This document shows positions 11,801 to 19,104 of a stretch of DNA of 64,000 nt, one piece after another (the stretch's first letter is position 1; each line of letters begins with the position of its first letter). The notes under the pieces were generated by a model, which was given only the letters and a program-made list of their open reading frames with translations, had not been told where the DNA came from and ran no database searches. The stretch lies in assembly GCA_913057205.1 (NCBI GenBank), contig CAJXNO010000001.1, positions 1 to 64,000 on the forward strand, given 5' to 3'. This stretch comes from an uncultured Flavobacteriales bacterium. GTDB lineage: Bacteria; Bacteroidota; Bacteroidia; Flavobacteriales_G; Salibacteraceae. A program made the position numbers and the translations under genes.

Positions 11801-12792
11801 TGGGTGATACAGCCAGGACACCCACCCCCACCATTGGTGATGTTGTAGGTGAAAGAAAGGGTAACGTTTTGTCCAGGGTTGACAAAAGCAGCGTTATTAC
11901 CTGTACCAGCAACGTTCACATTGGTCAAGGTATGCAACCTGCTCAGAACGTTGGTAACGAACGGACTCGTCGGCGTGGGCAGCACGCATTGGTCGTAGGT
12001 GATGCTCAGGTCACCGTTTCCAGTTTGAAAGCCTTGGGTGTGAATAACGTTGGTTGCAATGGCGCCATCGGTGTAGCTGGAGCCCCCGCCGCCGCCAGCC
12101 CATTGACCTCCGCCGCCGCCGTAGTAGCCGCCCCCACCACCGCCAGCAAAACTTGGGCCTGGAGCCCCACCTTGACCCAGTGAACCTGCACTGCCGAAGA
12201 GGCCAAACAAATTACCAGGGGCACCACCCGCAGACTGTGTTCCGCCAGTGGCTTCAACGGTGGAACCGTTGTTTCCAGGTGCAGCAGTACCACCAACTAA
12301 TCCTCCTCCTGCGCCGCCATTTGTTGGTCCGCCATCTTGACCAGCACCACCACCACCACCGGCAACCAAGACTCGGTTTCCGAGGGCAGTGCCGCCAATT
12401 CTAATATCCGTAGCACCACCACCACCACCACCTGCAAAGCCAGAGCTTCCACTTCCTCCGGCTCCACCGTTATATCCCCCAAGGATAGGTGCAGTGCCTG
12501 CTCCAGATTGACCCACACCACCTACAAACAAATAGAGTGTTTCTCCAGGAGTTACAGCGAGTGTTGCTTGAACGCGACCGCCAGGTCCTCCAATACCGCC
12601 ATTAAAGGCTGTTCCGCCCTGCGCTCCCTGTGCATCAACCTCAATACTTGTGACGCCAGGAGGCACCACCCAGGTCTGCATACCCCCTGTAAAACCAAAG
12701 GATTCGGTCACAGATAGTTGCGCTAATCCGTAATTTGCTATCACGGATAGCAGCACGAATAGGATGGCTCGGGAGTATAGGTTTGGCTTCAT
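5833..12792 (-). CDS. Giant SprB-like surface adhesin with glycine-rich, C-type lectin, HYR-like repeats and T9SS type B C-terminal domain
   Basis: 2319-residue secreted protein. In order: signal peptide; glycine-rich domain (about residues 25-265); a mid region with many cysteines; a SprB-type repeat (about 405-480, LGAGTYTVTASDSYGC); a C-type lectin domain (about 535-652, with the EPN sugar-binding motif and LWNDIPC); fourteen tandem repeats of about 80 residues (about 697-1822) with conserved TWDSCGI and FxC cysteine pairs; two HYR domains; PKD/Ig-like modules; and a gliding-motility-associated C-terminal domain (about 2232-2319, IPTAFTPDSDGWNDVW, IYNRWGHLIF, LPTGSYFYVI). The lectin is inserted within the first copy of the repeat family. 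EPN suggests mannose-type ligands, by knowledge of C-type lectins. Probably a T9SS-exported, surface-retained adhesin. Confidence 0.88.
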   Translation of the reverse strand: MKPNLYSRAILFVLLSVIANYGLAQLSVTESFGFTGGMQTWVVPPGVTSIEVDAQGAQGGTAFNGGIGGPGGRVQATLAVTPGETLYLFVGGVGQSGAGTAPILGGYNGGAGGSGSSGFAGGGGGGATDIRIGGTALGNRVLVAGGGGGAGQDGGPTNGGAGGGLVGGTAAPGNNGSTVEATGGTQSAGGAPGNLFGLFGSAGSLGQGGAPGPSFAGGGGGGYYGGGGGQWAGGGGGSSYTDGAIATNVIHTQGFQTGNGDLSITYDQCVLPTPTSPFVTNVLSRLHTLTNVNVAGTGNNAAFVNPGQNVTLSFTYNITNGGGGCPGCITQTYVGIKDEWGACVNSYGGYCNCTNNFSTSFTAPTTPGVYYFTLGGSWLFGCGAPNPYLPVPNGSNEFAAIVVREEWTTSVTNETCVGDNDGQIAVNSVFGTAGQTFNWNTGATSSTITSLGAGTYTVTASDSYGCYTIDTVTVATDTNPPQVFASSSFSIALDAVGNANVTPAAIDSASVDDCPLTLEVAPEFSLNGLENNYRFLGNYNGHAYFVSKNTSNFATARSNATAAGGYLATINDAAENAQLQEWITGYFPYIGLNDIAVEGTFVWDNGELTGFFNWSATEPNNLGNEDCVQIYYTTGLWNDIPCANPYRSIIEFDVPVNFASSFGVTCSDTGDNLIVLRGTDQGGLIGYDTTIVTVVDNDPPALTTQNITIFLDSSGLATIAADTVITSSSDNCQLDTSFLSQYDFSCANVGANSVTVFAEDLSGNQSSETVTVTVLDTLAPSTLTSDLDVYLDATGNASITAAMIDNGSWDSCGIDTIFLDVYNFTCADTGANTVTLSVQDGNGNIGTNTATVNVFDTITPTVVAQDDTVYLDINGVFTLTPAMIDVGSSDNCALTLSIDTANFNCTNVGTPLTVTLTGTDPTGNTASTTATVTVLDTVSPTVITQNITVHLDALGDASIVAGDVNSGTWDSCGIASLSIDVSSFTCANTGSNNVTLTATDVNGNVNTGVAIVTILDTFAPTAAGQNLTLYLDASGNASTSASAVDNGSADTCGIANRFLNDSTFTCADVGAPVPVVLTVTDVNGNTDTANVQITVLDTVSPTVFVNNSFVYVDSSGSVTITPALVDGGTNDNCAIASLSLDTTTFNCSGHGDTIITTFTAVDVNGNTSTAQVELYVLDTIAPEVITQNLTVYLDSFGTASITPAMVDDGSWDSCGVDSITLDIQAFNCGNVGPNTVTLTVSDIHGNSNSSTANIQILDTVAPHVILNNLVVQLDSAGQASITPAMVDNGTWDSCGIASLVIDSSNFSCANVGVPLMVNFTATDVNGNVSMESFEVVVEDNVAPTIIAQNITISLDSTGNTSISPAIVDWGTWDICGVDSLWLSETSFGCSDTGVNNVLFFARDIHQNLDSALLQITVIDTQSSVVITQDLTLFLNASGAVNTSAIAVDNGSFDNCGIAARWLSDSTFSCADTAAVQVVTMYVQDVSGNIDSATANMTILDNLAPVMQTQNITVHLDSFGFASIGTIDVDNGTSDNCQVDSLWLDQYDFDCGQAATTVTVTLFAEDVSGNINSQTAQVTVVDTIAPQPLVQNITIYLDSHGVAEILHDTVDAGTWDSCGIASLSLSDSSFGCGDIGVNTITFFAEDVHGNISSASVDITVEDTIAPTIVIQDLMVYLDSSGLASVTADSVDIGTWDSCGIASIAIDTSNFSCANHGDTLNVIFTATDIHNNVSTDTSIFIILDTLPPVLFVHNDTFFLDSSGQFVVAPIMLDDSTMDNCAIDSLYLSDTLFSCEVVDSTFDITFFAQDIHENIDSALVTVTFLDTILPIISCNDSVIVPNDSGGCGAIVGFPFPTAWDNCTVDSIVQIDATGLDSGSFFPVGFTQLSYVAYDQSGNTDSCSFIIEVQDVEVPQLFCAPDTQICDTTFVFDLPDYIDNCPGFQVIQIEGIASGEFYPVGTTVNTFVVTDSYGNSDTCSTEVLRYDFPTVADAGADQEQCETFSTTFEGNIPLVGIGIWTLIDGSGAIEDSLNPNSAVSGMRPGVNTFEYRIQNGVCSIERDTMTVTEYLNPNFINAGEDQVLCDTTLAMLQPVVDTIGTGSWLIPTNGATIADTTVENAMISNLELGSYTFTWQVVSGVCEVLFDEIRIDVVPYPVITILDDSSHIFKTSPVTLRASSSLPVTFSWSPAFTVTNVADSIVVVDPEETTSYEVRGVTEFGCPGKDSVTVFVNESLEIPTAFTPDSDGWNDVWNIKELENYPNCSVKIYNRWGHLIFESEGYETPWDGNYNGSPLPTGSYFYVIELGPGSLAPMTGSVTIIKG

Positions 12793-12884
12793 AGGACCAG
12801 AGGGCGGTCAGTACAAATTACGCGCTTTTTCTTCAATTGGTTGGTAATCAGCAAAATTTTGCACTTCGCGGCGAAAGTAGGGAG

Positions 12885-12913
12885 CAAAAAAAGCCCGGCA
12901 ATGCGGCCGGGCT
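12885..12913 (-). terminator. Rho-independent terminator after nrdA
   Basis: Stem AGCCCGGC / GCCGGGCT (8 bp, 6-nt loop) followed on the minus strand by a run of seven T, 25 bp beyond the nrdA stop codon. It separates the nrd genes from the adhesin operon. Confidence 0.85.
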
Positions 12914-12938
12914 ATATATTGAACATGGGGTAGCTGAA

Positions 12939-15317
12939 TTAACTACCGCACATCTCGCAATCGTCTGGATTTTCGAGCGAACAAGCGATCTCTGCTTGGC
13001 GCTGCTCCTCGCTTATGGGCTCCAATGTAGCCGCTTCAGGCTTCGGCTCAGCGAGCTTAGACTTGTCTAAGGTGAACTTGATCGCGTCGCGTGCTGCTTT
13101 CGTGCGTAGGTAATACATACCGGTCTTCAAACCAGCTTTCCAGCCGTAGAAGTGCATAGACGTAAGCTTCGCAAAGTTGGCATCCTCCATGAAGATGTTC
13201 AACGATTGACTTTGATCTACGTAAGCACCGCGGTCCGCTGAAAGGTCGATGATCACGCGCTGACTGATCTCCCAAGCCGTTTTGTACAGCTCTTTGATGT
13301 TGTCTGGGATCTCGTCGATGTTTTGTACAGACCCATTGCTTGCGATCAACTTGTTCTTCAAGGTCTCATTCCATAGACCCAGCTTCACCAAGTCGCGCAT
13401 CAAGTGCTTGTTCACAATCACAAACTCGCCAGAAAGGGTTCTACGTGTGTAGATGTTTGAGGTATACGGCTCGATACACTCGTTGTTACCCAAGATTTGG
13501 CTCGTTGAAGCGGTAGGCATCGGTGCCAACAACAGTGAGTTGCGGATACCGTGCTCCTTGATCTCGTCTTTCAAGATATCCCACTCCCAAAGGTCGGTTG
13601 GCGTAACACCCCAAAGGTCGTGTTGGAACTTGCCTTGCGACATAGGGGACCCTTCGTAGGTTTCGTACGGGCCGTGCTCTTTGGCTAAGTCTTTAGAGGC
13701 CGTCAGTGCGGAATAATAGATCGTTTCGAAGATCTGCTTGTTCAACAACTTCGCCTCTTCGCTATCGAATGGGTAGCGCATCAAGATGAAGGCGTCTGCC
13801 AAGCCTTGTACACCCAATCCGATCGGACGGTGACGGAGGTTGGAGTTCTTCGCCTCTGGCACTGGATAGTAGTTGCCATCGATGATCTTGTTCAAGTTCT
13901 TCGTCGCCACGTAGGTGATGTCGAAGAGCTTCTGGAAGTCGAACTTGCCATCCTTCACGAACATAGGGAGGGCGATGGAAGCAAGGTTGCACACCGCTAC
14001 TTCATCAGGAGCAGTGTACTCGATGATCTCTGTACACAAGTTTGAACTCTTGATGGTACCGAGGTTCTGCTGGTTCGACTTACCATTCGCTGCATCCTTA
14101 TAAAGCATGTAAGGCGTGCCAGTTTCGATCTGTGATTCGAGTACCTTGAACCAAAGATCTTGTGCCTTTATGGTTTTCTTGCCTTTTCCTTCCTTCTCGT
14201 ACTTCGTGTAAAGTTTCTCGAATTCTTCACCCCAGCAGTCAGAGAGGCCTGCACATTCATCTGGACACATCAAAGTCCAATCTCCACCTTCTTCTACCCG
14301 CTTCATGAACAGGTCTGGCACCCAAAGGGCATAGAACAGATCACGTGCGCGGTGCTCTTCTTTACCGTGGTTCTTCTTCAGGTCGAGGAAGTCGAAGATA
14401 TCTGCGTGCCATGGTTCAACGTAGATCGCAAAGGAACCTTTACGCTTTCCACCTCCTTGATCCACGTAGCGTGCAGTATCGTTGAATACACGCAACATCG
14501 GTACGATGCCGTTGCTGGTGCCGTTTGTTCCGCGGATGTATGATCCGGTAGCGCGAATGTTGTGGATGCTCAAACCGATACCGCCTGCGCTTTGAGAGAT
14601 CTTAGCGCATTGTGAAAGGGTCTCGTAGATGCCGCTGATGCTATCATCCTTCGTGGTCAACAAGAAGCAAGAAGACATCTGTGGCTTCGGTGTTCCTGAG
14701 TTGAAGAGGGTTGGTGTAGCGTGTGTGAACCAGCGCTGACTCATCAAATCATAAGTTTCGATTGCGGCATCAATATCGTCTTTGTGAATACCGATGGAAA
14801 CGCGCATCAACATGTGCTGCGGACGCTCAACCACCTTGTTGTTCATCTTCAAGAGGTACGAACGCTCCAAGGTTTTGAACCCGAAGAAGTCGTAACCGAA
14901 ATCACGATCGTAGATGATGTGACTATCCAACTGCTCCGCGTTATCCATGATGAGCTTGTGTACATCATCGGCTAGGAGGGGAGCCTTCTTTCCTGTTTTA
15001 GGGTCGATGTAGTTGTACAACGCGTCCATGGTCGCAGAAAAAGACTTCTCTGTGCTCTTGTGGAGGTTAGAAACAGCGATGCGAGATGCCAACAACGCAT
15101 AGTCTGGATGCGTGGTGGTCATGGAAGCTGCTGTTTCCGCTGCAAGGTCGTCCAACTGTGAGGTGGATACACCTTCGTAGATGCCCTCGATGACTTTCAT
15201 CGAGATCTTCACCGGATCAACACTGGCGTGCAATCCGTAGCAGAGTTTTTTGATCCGGCCGGTGATCTTGTCGAATTTAACCGCTTCTGTGCGGCCGTCG
15301 CGTTTAACTACATACAT
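12939..15317 (-). CDS. nrdA: Ribonucleoside-diphosphate reductase class Ia, alpha subunit
   Basis: Large catalytic subunit that reduces NDPs to dNDPs. Of its 792 residues, an ATP-cone allosteric domain occupies about 1-90 ([20 protein letters not shown]). The active-site cysteines are visible in PQMSSCFLL and [10 protein letters not shown], with the thiyl-radical cysteine in SNLCTEI, where the Asn and Glu catalytic partners are also kept. The C-terminus ends CEMCGS, the mobile CxxC that accepts electrons from thioredoxin. The sequence resembles eukaryotic R1, as is usual in Bacteroidota. It follows nrdB by 46 bp on the same strand and ends in a strong terminator, so the two are one operon. 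Confidence 0.97.
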   Translation of the reverse strand: MYVVKRDGRTEAVKFDKITGRIKKLCYGLHASVDPVKISMKVIEGIYEGVSTSQLDDLAAETAASMTTTHPDYALLASRIAVSNLHKSTEKSFSATMDALYNYIDPKTGKKAPLLADDVHKLIMDNAEQLDSHIIYDRDFGYDFFGFKTLERSYLLKMNNKVVERPQHMLMRVSIGIHKDDIDAAIETYDLMSQRWFTHATPTLFNSGTPKPQMSSCFLLTTKDDSISGIYETLSQCAKISQSAGGIGLSIHNIRATGSYIRGTNGTSNGIVPMLRVFNDTARYVDQGGGKRKGSFAIYVEPWHADIFDFLDLKKNHGKEEHRARDLFYALWVPDLFMKRVEEGGDWTLMCPDECAGLSDCWGEEFEKLYTKYEKEGKGKKTIKAQDLWFKVLESQIETGTPYMLYKDAANGKSNQQNLGTIKSSNLCTEIIEYTAPDEVAVCNLASIALPMFVKDGKFDFQKLFDITYVATKNLNKIIDGNYYPVPEAKNSNLRHRPIGLGVQGLADAFILMRYPFDSEEAKLLNKQIFETIYYSALTASKDLAKEHGPYETYEGSPMSQGKFQHDLWGVTPTDLWEWDILKDEIKEHGIRNSLLLAPMPTASTSQILGNNECIEPYTSNIYTRRTLSGEFVIVNKHLMRDLVKLGLWNETLKNKLIASNGSVQNIDEIPDNIKELYKTAWEISQRVIIDLSADRGAYVDQSQSLNIFMEDANFAKLTSMHFYGWKAGLKTGMYYLRTKAARDAIKFTLDKSKLAEPKPEAATLEPISEEQRQAEIACSLENPDDCEMCGS

Positions 15318-15363
15318 AAAGCGAGGAATTTATGAGGTTATGGATAGGTAGGGTGTGTTATGC

Positions 15364-16419
15364 TTAAAAGTCTTCGTCGAGCTTGAATACTTGACTGTCT
15401 GTTCCGCCAGCTACACCAGATTTCTGGTATTCAGCCACGCGCTTTTCAAAGAAGTTGGTCTTGCCTTGCAAGCTGATCATCTCCATGAAGTCAAATGGGT
15501 TTGCGCTGTTGTAAACTTTGTCGCAGTTCAATTCTGCCAACAATCGATCGGCAACGAACTCAATGTATTGCTGCATCAACTTGGCATTCATTCCGATCAG
15601 GGAAACAGGAAGGGCATCGGTAACGAACTCCTTTTCGATCTCTACCGCATCGGTGATGATCTTGGTTACGGTTTCCTTTGGAAGCTTGTTGATTAAATGA
15701 TCGTTGTAGAGCAAGCAGGCAAAATCGCAGTGCATTCCTTCGTCACGAGAAATCAACTCATTGCTGAAGCTCAAACCTGGCATCAAGCCGCGCTTCTTCA
15801 ACCAGAAGATTGAGCAGAAAGATCCTGAGAAGAAGATTCCTTCAACAGCAGCAAAGGCGATCAAGCGCTCCGCAAACGACCCGTTGTCGATCCACTTCAG
15901 TGCCCAATCGGCTTTTTTCTTAACGCAAGGGATGGTCTCGATTGCGTTGAGCAACTTCGACTTGTCTTCTTTATCCTTGATGTAAGTATCGATTAACAAA
16001 GAGTAGGTCTCCGAGTGGATGTTCTCCATCGCGATCTGGAAACCATAGAAGAATTTAGCTTCTGTATACTGAACCTCTGCTACGAAGTTCTCGGCCAAGT
16101 TTTCATTTACGATGCCATCGCTCGCAGCGAAGAAGGCAAGCACGTGTTTGATGAAGTAACGCTCGTCATCGTTCAACTTATGCTCCCAAACGTGAAGGTC
16201 TGGTCCAAGATCAATCTCTTCCGCCGTCCAGAAACTTGCTTCAGATTTCTTGTAAAACGCCCAAATGTCATCGTGCTTGATCGGGAATAGAACAAAGCGG
16301 TTCGGATCTTCTTGTAGGATGGGTTCTTCTGACATGTTTTGGTTGCTTTCGGATGTTACATTTTCTGGAAGGACTCCGTCGAGTTCTGCTTCCGTTTTTG
16401 TTTTCTCTTTTTGGTCCAT
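15364..16419 (-). CDS. nrdB: Ribonucleoside-diphosphate reductase class Ia, beta subunit
   Basis: 351-residue radical-generating subunit, strongly similar to eukaryotic R2. It shows [13 protein letters not shown], then [14 protein letters not shown], which carries the iron ligands Glu and His plus the radical-bearing Tyr, and [13 protein letters not shown] and [10 protein letters not shown] with the remaining ligands. The C-terminal tail FKLDEDF is the expected docking peptide for the alpha subunit. A poorly conserved acidic N-terminal 45 residues precede the core. The upstream region is rich in inverted repeats and may carry regulation. Confidence 0.96.
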   Translation of the reverse strand: MDQKEKTKTEAELDGVLPENVTSESNQNMSEEPILQEDPNRFVLFPIKHDDIWAFYKKSEASFWTAEEIDLGPDLHVWEHKLNDDERYFIKHVLAFFAASDGIVNENLAENFVAEVQYTEAKFFYGFQIAMENIHSETYSLLIDTYIKDKEDKSKLLNAIETIPCVKKKADWALKWIDNGSFAERLIAFAAVEGIFFSGSFCSIFWLKKRGLMPGLSFSNELISRDEGMHCDFACLLYNDHLINKLPKETVTKIITDAVEIEKEFVTDALPVSLIGMNAKLMQQYIEFVADRLLAELNCDKVYNSANPFDFMEMISLQGKTNFFEKRVAEYQKSGVAGGTDSQVFKLDEDF

Positions 16420-16792
16420 CAGTATTGCTGTTTTACGCGTTATCCCTTTAGTTAAGAGTCGAAAAAGCCTTAGGCCGTTTGAAAGCGGCTTTGAAATAAA
16501 GCCCTGATTTTCAGCTTATTTAAAGCAGGTTTTGCTTTAGGCGTCGAAGGGGGCCTTCACCCCCTTCTGTTTTTCTTGACGGAACAAAACTTCACAAAAA
16601 TGCCGCTCGAGTCAAACCAATTTTATTGACAATTGGTCCACTTTTTTAACACTGGGCGTTGACGGATTTTGTTCAAAAACTTATTTCCTCAACCTTATCT
16701 CAGTGTTAACGGTGGATTGGGTCATTTCCACCTGTTAGTTGGTAAAAAAATACGACGAGAAATTTTTTTATCCGGATGGTTAAGTCCATTTT
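16420..16792 (-). promoter_or_regulatory. nrdB upstream region rich in inverted repeats
   Basis: No gene is visible in these 373 bp. They hold a perfect 8-bp hairpin GAAGGGGG/CCCCCTTC (16546-16567, followed by TGTTTTT on the plus strand), a 7-bp palindrome ACCAATT/AATTGGT (16616-16637) and a 9-bp inverted pair TTAACACTG (16646-16654) / CAGTGTTAA (16701-16709). Shorter repeats AAAGCC/GGCTTT and AAAGC/GCTTT lie closer to nrdB. They are candidates for operators or a structured 5' leader controlling the nrd operon. I do not see a confident -33/-7 pair, a canonical NrdR box pair, or a B12-box. Confidence 0.4.
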
Positions 16793-17356
16793 TTAGAGCG
16801 ATCGAGAAGCCTCATCCAAGGCATTGAACCAATCCTCCCCGTACTTCCTGATCAAGGCCTCTTTGGCAAACTGATGCACAGACACTTTTAGCGATTGACC
16901 TAAGGTGCACGCATCACTACAAATGTTCCATCGCTCATAGTTTACCGCTTCAAAGTCGCGATAGCGCTTGGTTCGGATCGGGTAGAGGTGGCAACTGATG
17001 GGCTTTCGGAAGTGGGTCTTTCCTTCCTTCCATGCCAACTCGATGCCACACATGGCCATGCCTTCTTTTGAAAAGACGGTGTATGCGCATTCCTTCCCAT
17101 CGCGCAAGGGGGTAACAAAATCGCCGTCGTCATCTACAACAGAAGTTCCTTGAGCCTCAACCGAGTCGACCCCCTCCTGACGCAGGTAGGGTTTGAAGTT
17201 TTCGTATTCATCCTTCAGAATACCCACTTCTTCTTCTGTAAGTGGCGCGCCTGAATCACCCTCAACGCAACAGGCTCCCTTACATGCATGGAGATCGCAT
17301 ACGAAGGCTTTTTGAACCACCTCCAACGACACGATCTTATCGTCGATCTGAATCAT
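16793..17356 (-). CDS. DUF3109 family cysteine-rich protein
   Basis: 187-residue protein of unknown function, typical of DUF3109 in Bacteroidota. The early segment CDLHACKGACCVEGDSGAP and later cysteines (CAYTVF, MCGIE, SCHLYPI, NICSDACTLG) suggest a metal or Fe-S centre, which is inference. The open frame extends about 190 codons further upstream, but that part is antisense to glyS; I chose the ATG giving MIQIDDKIVS because the conserved family start is there and a TAnnTTTG box sits just before it. Divergent from glyS over 66 bp. Confidence 0.88.
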   Translation of the reverse strand: MIQIDDKIVSLEVVQKAFVCDLHACKGACCVEGDSGAPLTEEEVGILKDEYENFKPYLRQEGVDSVEAQGTSVVDDDGDFVTPLRDGKECAYTVFSKEGMAMCGIELAWKEGKTHFRKPISCHLYPIRTKRYRDFEAVNYERWNICSDACTLGQSLKVSVHQFAKEALIRKYGEDWFNALDEASRSL

Positions 17357-17360
17357 CGGA

Positions 17361-17418
17361 CAAAGGTATGCTTCGACGGAAGTTTTTATCGTAGCAATCA
17401 TTTGCCCTTCTACTTTTG
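17361..17418. promoter_or_regulatory. Divergent -7 boxes for DUF3109 gene and glyS
   Basis: Minus strand: TACCTTTG (17368-17361), then 4 nt, then the DUF3109 ATG. Plus strand: TACTTTTG (17411-17418), then 4 nt, then the glyS ATG. Both match the Bacteroidota -7 consensus TAnnTTTG exactly. With initiation a few bases past the box, both mRNAs would start at or next to the start codon. Clear -33 TTG boxes at ideal spacing are not seen. Confidence 0.6.
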
Positions 17419-17422
17419 CGCC

Positions 17423-18940
17423 ATGAATCAAGAGGACCTCTTTAAGAATGTGATCTCCCATGCCAAGGAGTATGGGTTTGTGTTTCCATCCAGCGAGATT
17501 TACGATGGGTTGAGTGCGGTGTATGACTACGGACAACTCGGTGCCGAGCTCAAGAATAACATCAAGGCATACTGGTGGAAGAGTATGGTTCAAATGCACG
17601 AGAACATCGTTGGGATCGATTCTGCGATCTTCATGCATCCGACCACCTGGAAGGCTTCCGGACACGTAGACGCTTTCAACGACCCGTTGATCGACAACAA
17701 AGACAGCAAGAAGCGCTACCGGGCAGACGTTCTCATCGAAGACCACATCACCAAGATCGAAGCCAAGATCGATAAGGAGATCAAGAAGGCAGAAAAACGC
17801 TTTGGTGACTCCTTTGATGCGGACATGTATAAGGAAACCAATCCGAGGGTCAAAGGCTACATCGACAAGATCTCCTCGATTGAAAAACGCATGAAGCGTT
17901 GCTTGGATGAAGGCGACCTTGAAGACCTGAAGCAACTCATCCTCGACGAAGAGATCGCTGATCCGATTGGGGGTTCACGTAATTGGACAGACGTTCGCCA
18001 ATTCAACCTTATGTTCAGTACGGAGATGGGTTCTGTGGCAGAGGGGTCGAATAAGATCTACCTGAGACCGGAGACCGCGCAAGGCATATTTGTGAATTAC
18101 CTCAATGTGCAGAAGACCGGACGGATGAAGATCCCTTTTGGTATCGCACAGATCGGTAAGGCGTTCCGAAATGAGATCGTAGCCCGACAGTTCATCTTCC
18201 GTATGCGAGAATTTGAGCAGATGGAGATGCAGTTCTTCGTGAAGCCTGGAACTGAAATGGAATGGTATGCCTACTGGAAGGAAGAGCGCATGAAATGGCA
18301 CCGATCCCTCGGCATCAGCGAAGACTCCTACCGTTTTCATGATCATATCAAGTTGGCGCACTATGCAAACGCCGCAGCCGATATTGAATTCAAGTTCCCA
18401 TTCGGCTTTAAGGAGTTGGAGGGCATCCACTCCCGCACGGACTTCGACCTTAAGCAGCATGAAGAACACAGTGGAAAGAAACTCCAGTATTTCGATCCAG
18501 AAGAGAACAAGAACTATGTACCTTACGTGGTAGAGACTTCCATCGGACTCGACCGTATGTTCTTAGCGATGCTTTCCTACGCCTACACCGAAGAGCAATT
18601 GGAAGATGGCTCTGAACGAACGGTACTTAAACTTCCGGCAAAACTCGCGCCGTATAAAGTTGCCATCTTGCCGCTCTTGAAGAAAGACGGACTACCGGAG
18701 AAAGCACGCGAGATCATGGCGCAACTTCAAGAAGATTACATGTGCCAGTATGATGAGAAGGATGCCATCGGACGCCGATACCGCCGTCAGGATGCTATCG
18801 GCACTCCTTTCGCCGTTACCGTAGACCATCAGACCCTAGAAGACCAAACCGTCACCATTCGTGAGCGTGACTCCATGCAACAAGAACGTGTGAGCATCGA
18901 CCAGCTCGACGGTATCATTCGCGCCAAGCTAAAGTCATAG
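17423..18940 (+). CDS. glyS: Glycine--tRNA ligase, dimeric (eukaryote-type)
   Basis: Class II aminoacyl-tRNA synthetase that charges tRNA-Gly. The chosen start gives MNQEDLFKNVISHAKEYGFVFP (quoted in part) and a 505-residue protein, the normal size. Landmarks are YDGLSAVYDYGQLG, the motif 2 region FRNEIVARQFIFRMREFEQME, and motif 3 ETSIGLDRMFLAML. The C-terminal anticodon-binding domain starts near APYKVAILPL. A longer in-frame version extends 45 codons upstream but overlaps the divergent gene and lacks family similarity. Confidence 0.96.
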   Translation: MNQEDLFKNVISHAKEYGFVFPSSEIYDGLSAVYDYGQLGAELKNNIKAYWWKSMVQMHENIVGIDSAIFMHPTTWKASGHVDAFNDPLIDNKDSKKRYRADVLIEDHITKIEAKIDKEIKKAEKRFGDSFDADMYKETNPRVKGYIDKISSIEKRMKRCLDEGDLEDLKQLILDEEIADPIGGSRNWTDVRQFNLMFSTEMGSVAEGSNKIYLRPETAQGIFVNYLNVQKTGRMKIPFGIAQIGKAFRNEIVARQFIFRMREFEQMEMQFFVKPGTEMEWYAYWKEERMKWHRSLGISEDSYRFHDHIKLAHYANAAADIEFKFPFGFKELEGIHSRTDFDLKQHEEHSGKKLQYFDPEENKNYVPYVVETSIGLDRMFLAMLSYAYTEEQLEDGSERTVLKLPAKLAPYKVAILPLLKKDGLPEKAREIMAQLQEDYMCQYDEKDAIGRRYRRQDAIGTPFAVTVDHQTLEDQTVTIRERDSMQQERVSIDQLDGIIRAKLKS

Positions 18941-19007
18941 GCAGAAAATCAACGTATTAGATGCGTTCCTAAGATTCAGGTAATGTTTCGGATAAGAAAT
19001 CTTTATC

Positions 19008-19093
19008 TAGAATCATTCTAAATACCACATTTATGGTATTGTGCTGCAAGCTGTTCTAGGCTGACTTTTGTCGCTGTTTAGAATTATTCTTAA
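19008..19093 (+). promoter_or_regulatory. Promoter and two Fur-like inverted repeats of the haem-uptake operon
   Basis: Two similar 1-nt-spaced inverted repeats: TAGAATcATTCTA (19008-19020) and TTAGAATtATTCTTA (19078-19092). Between them are TTG (19039-19041) and, 21 bp on, GACTTTTG (19063-19070), close to the -33/-7 consensus. The second repeat would cover the transcription start, where a repressor would act. A third palindrome AATACCA/TGGTATT lies at 19021-19040. The layout fits an iron or haem repressor such as Fur; that identity is inferred. Confidence 0.5.
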
Positions 19094-19104
19094 TAACAGC
19101 ACAC

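Noticed and set aside
11488-12183. Plus-strand open frame of 231 codons opposite the adhesin
   Set aside because: It is a shadow of the glycine-rich and Cys-rich region on the other strand, with no start signal and no recognisable domain. The same holds for the 228-codon frame at 3596-4282.
16420-16792. Cobalamin riboswitch or NrdR boxes before nrdB
   Set aside because: No B12-box motif and no pair of 16-bp NrdR boxes can be seen; only generic inverted repeats remain.
16793-17935. A 380-residue version of the DUF3109 protein
   Set aside because: The first half is antisense to glyS and looks like shadow coding; the family-like protein begins at the internal ATG behind an exact -7 box.
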